DNA of 64,000 nt from Peribacillus frigoritolerans (GTDB taxonomy: Bacteria; Bacillota; Bacilli; Bacillales; DSM-1321), in assembly GCF_001636405.1 (NCBI RefSeq), contig NZ_KV440950.1, positions 1,201,712 through 1,265,711 on the forward strand. The letters are read 5' to 3'. The position numbers and the translations under genes are program-made. Positions 52,508 to 60,318 of this stretch are shown in pieces (the first letter of the stretch is position 1; each line of letters begins with the position of its first letter). Under the pieces are notes generated by a model. The model searched no databases. It saw only the letters and a program-made list of their open reading frames with translations, and was not told where the DNA came from.

Positions 52508-54007
52508 ATGAAAACCAAACTTAAAGGAAGATATGTAATCGGGTATGACGGGTGCGATCATGTCATATTGGAAAACGCGGAGATCGTTTATGAAAAAGAC
52601 ACGATTTTGTATGTCGGAAAAAATTATCCAGAAGAAGTGGACGAGGTAATGGATGCCGGTAATGCGATTATCAGTCCCGGGTTCATAGATTTAAATGCAT
52701 TAGGGGACATTGACCATGATATTTTACATTTTGAAGCCGGTGCCGACAGACAGAAAAACCTTCTTTGGTCGGAGAATTATATAAAAAGCGGACATCCTGA
52801 ATTAATGACCAAGGAAGAAGAAGCGTTTAAATCACTATATGCTTATTCACAGCTCATACTGCATGGCGTGACGACGGCGATGCCCATTACTTCCGTCTTT
52901 TATAAAAGCTGGGCTGAAACCTATGATGAATTGGCAGCTGCCGCAGAGCATGCCGCTGGCTTGGGATTAAGGATTTACCTTGGCCCAAGTTTCCAATCAG
53001 GAATGAGAGCCGTCCAGCCTGACGGGAAAATCAAACTGCATTGGGATGAAAAAGCCGGTGAAGCGGGGTTACGGAAAGCGGTCGAGTTTGTGGAAAAGTT
53101 CGATGGAGCCCATGAAGGCATGGTCAGGGGGATGCTTGCTCCAGAACGAATTGAGTCTCAAACGGCCGATCAATTAAAACAGATTAAATATTACAGCGAA
53201 AAATTGAATGTACCCATAAAGCTTCATGCTGCACAAGGAAGCTTTGAATTCAGAACCATCTGGGAAGCCCATCATGTTACACCGATCAGATATTTGTATG
53301 ACCTTGGCTTTCTCGGTACAAGAACAGGGATCCCGCATGCCCACTTTATTTCAGGATACAGTAAAGCGAAATATGGCCAGGGTGATGACTTGGCGCTGCT
53401 TGCGGAAACGAATACAACGGTGATCCATTGCCCGCTGATCATCGGGAGGCATGGGGAGGCGTTAGAATCTTTTGCCAAATATAAACGGGCTGGGATCAAT
53501 ATAGCCCTTGGAACGGACACATTCCCTCCGGATATGTTCCAGAACGTCAGGACAGGCAGCATGCTCTCACGGCTGGCGGCAGGAGAAACGGAAGGCTCTG
53601 TCTATGCCGATTTCTTTCGGTCAGCCACACTGGATGCGGCCGCTTTTCTTGGCAGGAACGATCTAGGACGCATCGCTACGGGGGCCAAGGCGGATATCAT
53701 CGCGATTGACTTGGACGGTTTCCATATGGGGGTAATCGATGATCCGATTCGAACGATGTTCGCAAGCGGATCCGGGAGGGACGTTAAATTATCGATCATC
53801 AATGGAAAGGTGGTCATGAAGGATCAAATAATCCCCGATCTTGATTTAACGGAAATCAAATATAAGGGGCAGCTATATTTCAATAAGATGAGAAGAGGCT
53901 ATATGGAAAGGGATTATCAGGAGCTTTCCGAGAAAGAATTGTTTAAGCCATCATTCAAGGTCGTGGAATCGATAAGCGATACAGAAGCCATTTGTAAAAA
54001 CAAGTAA
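52508..54007 (+). CDS. Amidohydrolase-like protein lacking the first HxH metal motif
   Basis: A 499-aa protein of the chlorohydrolase/amidohydrolase type, one base after the preceding gene. The site where HxH is expected reads SPGFIDLNALGDIDHDILHF, so neither histidine of the usual pair is in place (though IDHD lies close by). The later ligands look present: PIKLHAAQGS, GIPHAHFISGY and ALGTDTFPPDMF. The C-terminal LGRIATGAKADIIAIDL is typical. It may use another metal site, act as a partner of its neighbour, or belong to a described subfamily with the same variation. Ribosome binding site GTGAAAGGGG overlaps the upstream gene. Confidence 0.88.
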   Translation: MKTKLKGRYVIGYDGCDHVILENAEIVYEKDTILYVGKNYPEEVDEVMDAGNAIISPGFIDLNALGDIDHDILHFEAGADRQKNLLWSENYIKSGHPELMTKEEEAFKSLYAYSQLILHGVTTAMPITSVFYKSWAETYDELAAAAEHAAGLGLRIYLGPSFQSGMRAVQPDGKIKLHWDEKAGEAGLRKAVEFVEKFDGAHEGMVRGMLAPERIESQTADQLKQIKYYSEKLNVPIKLHAAQGSFEFRTIWEAHHVTPIRYLYDLGFLGTRTGIPHAHFISGYSKAKYGQGDDLALLAETNTTVIHCPLIIGRHGEALESFAKYKRAGINIALGTDTFPPDMFQNVRTGSMLSRLAAGETEGSVYADFFRSATLDAAAFLGRNDLGRIATGAKADIIAIDLDGFHMGVIDDPIRTMFASGSGRDVKLSIINGKVVMKDQIIPDLDLTEIKYKGQLYFNKMRRGYMERDYQELSEKELFKPSFKVVESISDTEAICKNK

Positions 54008-54066
54008 AGAAAATGAAAAACATAGTAAAGATAATCGAAAAAAATAGTCAGAATATTTCCTATAAT
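54003..54066 (+). promoter_or_regulatory. Activator-type promoter P2 with 21-bp-spaced direct repeats
   Basis: AGTAAAGAA (54003) and AGTAAAGAT (54024) are 21 bases apart, followed by 28 bases and TATAAT at 54061, matching P1 and P3 exactly. A weaker third copy, AGTCAGAAT, is at 54046. The first repeat overlaps the stop codon of the upstream gene. Confidence 0.8.
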
Positions 54067-54107
54067 TAGATAAATGTTCAAAAAATGAAATTGGGAGGTA
54101 GAAGACC

Positions 54108-55673
54108 ATGGGGGTAAAACGTGGGGCAGGAAAGCTTTTTCTAGTCATGATCATGGCTATCATCATTACAGGCTGTTCTTCTAACAATGACGTAAGCACA
54201 ACAGAAAGTGATCCGAACAAAGCATCAAACGGAGGGGGTACATTGGTCATTGCCCGCTTATCCGATGCTGAGAACTTGGATCAGCAGTTCATGTCCACGA
54301 TTAACGCCGCTAGCGTCACTCACCATAAAATCTATGAAGGTCTTGTACAGCGGGATGAGAATAGTGAGATACAGCCAATGCTGGCAGAAAAATGGAAGCA
54401 AATAAATGACACTACCTGGGAATTCAAGCTTAGGGAAGATGTAAAGTTTCATGATGGCACGCCATTTAATGCAGAGGCGGTAAAGAAGACGTTTGATCGA
54501 CTATTGGATCCGGCGGTCGCTTCTCCCAGAGCGGTGGTATTCGATATGGTGAAAGAGGTGAAACCGGTTGATGAATTTACCGTGCAATTCATCCTGAAGG
54601 AACCTTTTTCCCCTCTCCTTTCCATATTGGCGAATCACGAAGGCGGAATCATCAGTCCGAAAACGATTGAAAAGTACGGCAAAAAGATTATCCAGGAACC
54701 GAATGGAACCGGCCCTTTCGCTTTTGATTCATGGTCCCCAGGCCAGGAAATCACATTGACGAAAAACGACAGCTATTGGGGAGACGAGCCAAAAGTGGAC
54801 AAGGTCATCTTCAAGGTCGTCCCGGAAGACTCCACGAGGATATCGATGATAGAAACCGGTGAAGCGCATATCGCCGAGCCGCTTCCTGTAGCGGTCATGG
54901 ACCAGGTGGAATCATCACCGGCAATGGATGTTTACCGCAGTGAAGGGTATGGTACCGAATATTTAGGCTTTAATGTCAATAATGAACCGTTCAATGATGA
55001 AAGGGTCCGTAAAGCCATTGCCCATGCCATTGAGATGGACTCGATTATCAAGGGTGTCTTCAATAATGTGGGAGTAAAGGCGAACTCCTTGATGGGCTCT
55101 AAAGTATTCGGGTACAACGAAGATCTCGAAGCCTATGATTACAACTTAAAGGAAGCGAAGAAACTGATGGCCGAAGCTGGATATTCAAAAGGCTTGGATG
55201 CGACCATCCTGACAATGGACAGTAAAGAAAGAGTCAACTTGGCTGAGGTCCTGCAATCCCAACTGAAAGGGATCGGGATTAATTTGAAAGTGCAGGTCAT
55301 GGAGTACGGTTCATTCGTGGAACAAGTGAATAAAGGACAATCGGAAATGTTCATCATCAGTTGGAGAAACGCGACCGGGGATGCTGATTATAATCAATAT
55401 AACCTTTTTCATACGGAATCACAGGGAGCGGCAGGTAACACATTCTTTTACAGCAATCAAAAGGTTGATCGTTTAATAGATGCAGCCAGGAAGGAAAAAG
55501 AAGAAGGGAAACGCAAAGAACTATACGCAGAGGCACAGGAAATCGAAATGGCTGACACCCCGTACATTCCTGTAAGGGTCATAGAAAATGTTGCTGCAGT
55601 AGCCAAAGAAGTAAAAGGATTTTCAATCAGCCCTTCAGGTTACCTGGAGATAAATGACGTAACGATCAAGTGA
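54108..55673 (+). CDS. Extracellular substrate-binding lipoprotein 2 (SBP_bac_5 type)
   Basis: A 521-aa lipoprotein paralogous to the 49.4-kb gene. Signal KLFLVMIMAIIITGCSS includes the lipobox IITGC. Shared family sequence: GGGTLVIARLSDAENLDQQF, WEFKLREDVKFHDGTPFNAE and GTGPFAFDSWSPGQEITL. It has its own activator-type promoter and no other transporter part, so it probably works with the same permease and widens the range of ligands. GGGAGGTAGAAGACC precedes the ATG. Confidence 0.94.
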   Translation: MGVKRGAGKLFLVMIMAIIITGCSSNNDVSTTESDPNKASNGGGTLVIARLSDAENLDQQFMSTINAASVTHHKIYEGLVQRDENSEIQPMLAEKWKQINDTTWEFKLREDVKFHDGTPFNAEAVKKTFDRLLDPAVASPRAVVFDMVKEVKPVDEFTVQFILKEPFSPLLSILANHEGGIISPKTIEKYGKKIIQEPNGTGPFAFDSWSPGQEITLTKNDSYWGDEPKVDKVIFKVVPEDSTRISMIETGEAHIAEPLPVAVMDQVESSPAMDVYRSEGYGTEYLGFNVNNEPFNDERVRKAIAHAIEMDSIIKGVFNNVGVKANSLMGSKVFGYNEDLEAYDYNLKEAKKLMAEAGYSKGLDATILTMDSKERVNLAEVLQSQLKGIGINLKVQVMEYGSFVEQVNKGQSEMFIISWRNATGDADYNQYNLFHTESQGAAGNTFFYSNQKVDRLIDAARKEKEEGKRKELYAEAQEIEMADTPYIPVRVIENVAAVAKEVKGFSISPSGYLEINDVTIK

Positions 55674-55740
55674 TGCAGTGTGTTGAGGAAAGGGGTTAGG
55701 AGTCCGAATGGGGGGAATGGATTATTCCTGTAATCCTCAT

Positions 55741-55949
55741 GGGAAGGGATTTGCGACACTCCTGCCGAATTACTGGCTGGCCGAGACCCCACAGGCGCAA
55801 ACGCCGAGGGCGGACCGCCCGCGGAAAAGCGAGTGCCTAGAGTGGAAATCAACGTCTACAAAAGAAAGACAGTCGATCTCTGGAATCAATTGAACGTTTC
55901 AAATACTGCAGGCAAACTGAGTTTCATCGAGTTGTTTTACAGTCTGAAA
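55741..55949 (+). repeat. Dispersed hairpin element, copy E
   Basis: It begins GGGATTTGCGACACTCCTGC and continues TGGCTGGCCGAGACCCCACA, GGACCGCCCGCGGAAAAGCG and GAGTGGAAATCAACG, and ends with the tail CTGCAGGCAAACTGAG...TTTCATCGAGTTG and ACAGTCTGAA. The most complete copy in the window; it separates the second binding protein from the amidohydrolase trio. Confidence 0.85.
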
Positions 55950-55990
55950 GGGTTCATCCATTAGGGTGAGCCTTTTTCTTTGGCACAATA

Positions 55991-56054
55991 AGTAAAAATA
56001 ACATAAAAACGAGTAAAAATACTGAAATTATTTGTTGATCTTTAAAACTATAAT
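55991..56054 (+). promoter_or_regulatory. Activator-type promoter P3 with 21-bp-spaced direct repeats
   Basis: AGTAAAAAT at 55991 and 56012 (21 bases apart), then 28 bases, then TATAAT at 56049. Same architecture as P1 and P2, with CTGAAATTAT after the second repeat resembling CTGAAAATAT in P1. Confidence 0.8.
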
Positions 56055-56096
56055 GAAAGTGATGCATAGTCAATCTGGAATGAAAGGGTGAGTGTA

Positions 56097-57344
56097 ATGT
56101 CTCAATCGTATTGGTTAACGAATGTCCGCTTGGAAAATGGTTTTACTTATAATGAAAATGAAACGATCACCGGCACTGAAACCGGCAATTACCACATCAA
56201 GATTGAAAGTGGGAAAATTTCTTCCATTTTATCGGAGAAGGAATCGATAGCGGATCAGGATCCGCAGCATGATGTTCACGGCCTTCTGATGGTTCCCTCG
56301 TTTAAGGAAATGCATATCCACATTGATAAAACGTACTATGGCGGTCCGTGGAAGGCTTGCATGCCTGCCATTAATGGCGTGAAAACCAGGATAGAGGAAG
56401 AGCAGGTCTTGCTGCCCGAATTATTGCCTACCGCTAAAGTCAGAGCAGAGAAAATGCTCGATTTATTATTGAACTTCGGATCTACCCATATACGTACACA
56501 TTGCAACATCGACCCCGTCATAGGACTGAAGAACTTGGAAGCGACCATTCAGGCACTGGAAGGCTATAAGGATAAATTGACGTATGAGATCGTCGCATTC
56601 CCACAGCATGGACTTTTACGCAGCGATTCCGTTCGGTTAATAAGGGAGGCAATGAAGAATGGGGCGAATCTGGTAGGAGGCGTGGACCCCGCCACCATTG
56701 ATGAAAACATAGAGCGGTCACTTGAAACGATCATGGATATCGCGGTTGAATCCAATTCCGATATCGATGTTCATTTACATGATCCGGATCACCTTGGCCT
56801 CTTCACCATGCAGCGACTTGCTTCACTTACGGAAGACGCAGGCTGGCAAGGAAGGGTCACGGTTAGCCACGCCAGCGGGTTGGCAGATCTTTCAGTCCCG
56901 GAGGCTACGGGCATAGCCGAAAGGTTTTCGGAAACAGGAATATCGATTACATCCACAGTGCCGATCTTCAGAACGATCCCCATCCCCCTGCTTCATGAAA
57001 AAGGGGTGAAAGTGGAATTGGGTAATGACAGCATCACTGATCATTGGACACCATTTGGCATCGGGGACAACCTGGAAAAGGCAGGTCGCCTTGCAGAGAG
57101 GTTTCGCATGATTGATGAACGTTCCTTAGCGAAAAGCCTGCAATTCATAACAGGAGGGAAGACCCCATTAAACCAAGACGGGGTCAAGGCATGGCCTAAT
57201 GTCGGGGATGAGGCGAATATCGTTTTGCTTGAAGCCAGCAGTTCAGCGGAAGCGGTGGCTAGAAGGGCGAAGCGTGCTGCTGTCATCTTCAGGGGCAATG
57301 TTGTTAGCGGATCCATTTCATCTTTTGAGACGACAGGTGTTTAA
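56097..57344 (+). CDS. Cytosine deaminase-like amidohydrolase, paralog 1
   Basis: A 415-aa CodA-type enzyme. Metal motif KEMHIHIDKTYYGGPW (HIH, about residues 70-72); THIRTHCNIDP in the next strand; DIDVHLHDPDHLG with a paired-His strand; VSHASGLADLS; and the catalytic Asp region VELGNDSITDHWTPFGIGDN. E. coli CodA has matching THVRTHVDV-like and GHDDVFDPW segments. The ATG in frame after GAAAGGG is used. First of three consecutive paralogs behind promoter P3. It should deaminate or hydrolyse a cyclic amidine or amide; the substrate is unknown. Confidence 0.88.
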   Translation: MSQSYWLTNVRLENGFTYNENETITGTETGNYHIKIESGKISSILSEKESIADQDPQHDVHGLLMVPSFKEMHIHIDKTYYGGPWKACMPAINGVKTRIEEEQVLLPELLPTAKVRAEKMLDLLLNFGSTHIRTHCNIDPVIGLKNLEATIQALEGYKDKLTYEIVAFPQHGLLRSDSVRLIREAMKNGANLVGGVDPATIDENIERSLETIMDIAVESNSDIDVHLHDPDHLGLFTMQRLASLTEDAGWQGRVTVSHASGLADLSVPEATGIAERFSETGISITSTVPIFRTIPIPLLHEKGVKVELGNDSITDHWTPFGIGDNLEKAGRLAERFRMIDERSLAKSLQFITGGKTPLNQDGVKAWPNVGDEANIVLLEASSSAEAVARRAKRAAVIFRGNVVSGSISSFETTGV

Positions 57345-57368
57345 TCTTTTAATAAAGAGAGTGATTGG

Positions 57369-58619
57369 ATGAATGAAGCATACTGGCTTACAAACGTTAC
57401 GCTTGATAGTGGATTTGTTTTTGAGAATGAACGAATTGATCGGACGAAAACAGCTACATACAACATGTATATAAAAAATGGGATCATAGAGGATTTGCAA
57501 TTGGCTTCAACTATGCCTTTGAAAACGGATGGTCCTGTTCACGACGCGAGAAAGCTGCTTGCACTTCCTCCTTTTAAAGAGATGCATAACCATCTGGACA
57601 AGACGTATTTAGGACTGCCATGGAAATCATGCACTCCGGTTCCGAACTTAATCGAACGCTTAAAATTAGAAGCAAAAGAGCTTGCAGAACTGGCTGAAAC
57701 TGGACAGCTCCGGGCTGAACGGATGCTTCAACTATTGTTAAGCGGCGGGGCAACGCATGTAAGGACGCATGTAAATATCGATCCATACATCGGAATGAAG
57801 AACTTGGAAGAGATTCAACGTGCCCTATATCGTTTCAAAGGGAAAATGACATACGAGATCGTGGCTTTCCCGCAGCACGGACTGCTAAGAACGAATTCAA
57901 AAGGGTTGATGAGACAAGCGATGAAAGAAGGGGCGTCCTTGGTGGGCGGCCTGGATCCTGGCGGGGTGGATAATAATATAGAAGCTTCCCTGTATGAAAT
58001 GGTCGATTTGGCTGTTGAATTTGATGCAGATATTGATATTCATATACATGATCCCGGTCACCTTGGTTTATATACGATCAAGAAACTGGCTTCTTTGATC
58101 GATGAAGCAGGATGGAAGAACAGAGCGGCCATCAGTCATGCTTTTGCACTTGGTGATGTTTCAATAGGAGAATCGAATGAACTGGCCAGTGAATTATCAA
58201 ACCTGGGGATAGCGATCATGTCTACAGTTCCGATCAACCGGGTCATGCCCCCGATTGATTCACTGCATGAGAAAGGTGTCCATGTTGCTCTCGGTTGCGA
58301 TGGCTTTTACGACTCCTGGTCCCCATTCGGTACTGGGGATATGCTGGAAAAGGCAGGCCGATTGGCTGAGAGGTACAACTGGAAGGACGAGTATGCATTG
58401 TCTCAATCGCTCCAATTCATTACGGGCGGAGTCAAGACATTGGACGATGAAGGAAATCGTTTATGGCCGAAAGCGGGAAATGACGCAACTATGGTTTTTG
58501 TGGATGCATCATGTGCTGCCGAGGCAATTGCCAGGAGATCGACGCGGGCTGCGGTCATGGTCGATGGAAACCTGGTATACGGCGGACTTGATCGCGAATT
58601 TGCCTTGAAGTCGAATTGA
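57369..58619 (+). CDS. Cytosine deaminase-like amidohydrolase, paralog 2
   Basis: A 416-aa CodA-type enzyme, 24 bases after paralog 1. Metal motif KEMHNHLDKTYLGLPW, then THVRTHVNIDPYIG, DIDIHIHDPGHLG, ISHAFALGDVS and VALGCDGFYDSWSPFGTGD. All expected ligands are kept; the residue before the catalytic Asp is Cys where the siblings have Asn. GAGAGTGATTGG precedes the ATG. Much sequence is shared with the flanking genes, so the trio arose by tandem duplication and then diverged. Confidence 0.88.
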   Translation: MNEAYWLTNVTLDSGFVFENERIDRTKTATYNMYIKNGIIEDLQLASTMPLKTDGPVHDARKLLALPPFKEMHNHLDKTYLGLPWKSCTPVPNLIERLKLEAKELAELAETGQLRAERMLQLLLSGGATHVRTHVNIDPYIGMKNLEEIQRALYRFKGKMTYEIVAFPQHGLLRTNSKGLMRQAMKEGASLVGGLDPGGVDNNIEASLYEMVDLAVEFDADIDIHIHDPGHLGLYTIKKLASLIDEAGWKNRAAISHAFALGDVSIGESNELASELSNLGIAIMSTVPINRVMPPIDSLHEKGVHVALGCDGFYDSWSPFGTGDMLEKAGRLAERYNWKDEYALSQSLQFITGGVKTLDDEGNRLWPKAGNDATMVFVDASCAAEAIARRSTRAAVMVDGNLVYGGLDREFALKSN

Positions 58620-58646
58620 AGATATGGTTCAAGAAGGGAGAAGATC

Positions 58647-59894
58647 ATGAATAGAATCTATTGGTTAAAGAATGTTCGTTTGGAATGTGGGTATCGGAAA
58701 GAGAATGAAAGAGTTACAGGAACGATCACCGGGTTATTTCATCTGTTGATGGAGGATGGCAGGATCACGAAGATTATCAAAGATGGGGAAGCCATACGTG
58801 ATGATTTACCAGTGGAAGATGCAAAAGGATTGCTGGCGGTACCATCCTTCATTGAAAAGCATGTCCATCTTGATAAGACACTGATGGGGGATGTTTGGAG
58901 AGCGTGCACTCCTTCTTCAAGTGTCATTGAACGCTTTGAAAATGAGAAGAGGGTTCTGCCTTCCATTGCAACAAGCACATGTAAACGTGCAGAATCTTTA
59001 CTGGAAATCCTGTTAGCTTCCGGATCTGCACATATACGGACTCATGTTGATATTTATCCGGAAGCGGGCTTGCAAAACTTAGAGCAAGTTCAGCAGGCGC
59101 TTGCTGGCTATTCCAATCGACTCAGTTCAGAAATCGTCGCATTTGCGCAGCACGGTTTGCTGCGGTCCGGCTCTGTCAAGCCTGTCAGGGAGGCATTGCG
59201 GAACGGAGCAGGAATCGTCGGGGCGGTGGATCCGGCCACAGTCGATAACAATATTGAAGCATCGCTCGTGCAATTGATGGATTTAGCAGTGGAAGCTAAT
59301 GCTGATGTGGACTTGCATTTACATGATCCCGGCCATCTGGGCACGTTCACCATGAAACGTTTGGCAGCTCTGACCAAGCAAGCGGGCTGGGAAGGAAGGG
59401 TGGCATTAAGCCATGCGTTCGGCATCGGGGACGTATCCAGGGAAGAAGCCTATGAACTGGCTGACATTCTTAGGGAGGCGGGGATTTCCATCGTCACCAG
59501 TGTCCCGATCAACAGGCAGATGCCCCCTGTTGATTTATTACATGAAAGAGGGGTTGAAGTATCAGTAGGAAATGATAATATCTTTGATGTATGGTCACCT
59601 CTTGGGAATGGTGACATCTTGGAGAGGGCAGGAAGGCTCGCAGAACGTTTCAAATGGATTGATGAAGTCTCGCTTTCCCGGACACTCGGATATATAACTG
59701 GCGGAAAAACCCCATTGGATGATAAGGGTAACCAGGTATGGCCGAAAGTTGGGGATGCCGGAAGTCTGGTGTTAATTGACGCAAGCTGTTCTGCAGAGGC
59801 AGTTGCCAGGCGTTCGGAACGTAAAGCGGTCATTTACAAGGGGAACTTGGTTTCCGGTTCACTATATAAACAAAAGCAGTCCATTGAACGGTAG
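58647..59894 (+). CDS. Cytosine deaminase-like amidohydrolase, paralog 3
   Basis: A 415-aa CodA-type enzyme, 27 bases after paralog 2. Metal motif IEKHVHLDKTLMGDVW, then AHIRTHVDIYPEAG, DVDLHLHDPGHLG, LSHAFGIGDVS and VSVGNDNIFDVWSPLGNGD. This last stretch is the closest of the three to E. coli CodA. GAAGGGAGAAGATC precedes the ATG. End of the trio; a hairpin with T run follows. Confidence 0.88.
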   Translation: MNRIYWLKNVRLECGYRKENERVTGTITGLFHLLMEDGRITKIIKDGEAIRDDLPVEDAKGLLAVPSFIEKHVHLDKTLMGDVWRACTPSSSVIERFENEKRVLPSIATSTCKRAESLLEILLASGSAHIRTHVDIYPEAGLQNLEQVQQALAGYSNRLSSEIVAFAQHGLLRSGSVKPVREALRNGAGIVGAVDPATVDNNIEASLVQLMDLAVEANADVDLHLHDPGHLGTFTMKRLAALTKQAGWEGRVALSHAFGIGDVSREEAYELADILREAGISIVTSVPINRQMPPVDLLHERGVEVSVGNDNIFDVWSPLGNGDILERAGRLAERFKWIDEVSLSRTLGYITGGKTPLDDKGNQVWPKVGDAGSLVLIDASCSAEAVARRSERKAVIYKGNLVSGSLYKQKQSIER

Positions 59895-59907
59895 GACTGA
59901 ACCAAAA

Positions 59908-59943
59908 AAGGATTTCTGGATATTTCCGGATTTCCTTTTTCGT
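59908..59943 (+). terminator. Terminator after the amidohydrolase trio
   Basis: Imperfect stem AAAGGATTTCTGGA / TCCGGATTTCCTTTTT with a short loop, ending in T residues. Confidence 0.7.
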
Positions 59944-60302
59944 TTTTGGAGGCTTCCGTGTACTTTTATTTACAACTGTTATATGCTGTGGAAGTGATTT
60001 TTTTGGCTATATGAATTAGGCCCCCAGTCTTTATCATTATTATATTTTAAAACGCTCTGCTTGCGTGCCTTGCATCCTTTATCCAAGCAAACAAATTAGC
60101 GGGGAGCCGCAGTCTTTGTTACTATTAATGGGAACGTTATCATTTCTCATGCATCTGCAAAGGTCATATGACATAAATCATGTGTCCAGCAATGCAGCAG
60201 CGGACCATCCGGGACCGCGTCTATTAACATGGTGCTGTCCTTTCGCCATTTTCAAGGGAAGGACAAGTGAAATTCACCATGAGTTTGAAAAGTATCATGT
60301 TC
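59944..60302. other. Intergenic stretch without supported gene
   Basis: AT-rich first half, then mixed sequence. An 85-codon open frame has no ribosome binding site. I looked for a purine riboswitch and for the AGTAAARAT repeats of P1-P3 and saw neither, so the permease seems to have a separate control. Confidence 0.5.
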
Positions 60303-60318
60303 AAAGGAGATGGAATCT

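Noticed and set aside
59944-60302. Purine riboswitch or shared AGTAAARAT promoter ahead of the permease
   Set aside because: Neither the conserved purine-aptamer loops nor the 9-mer repeats are visible.
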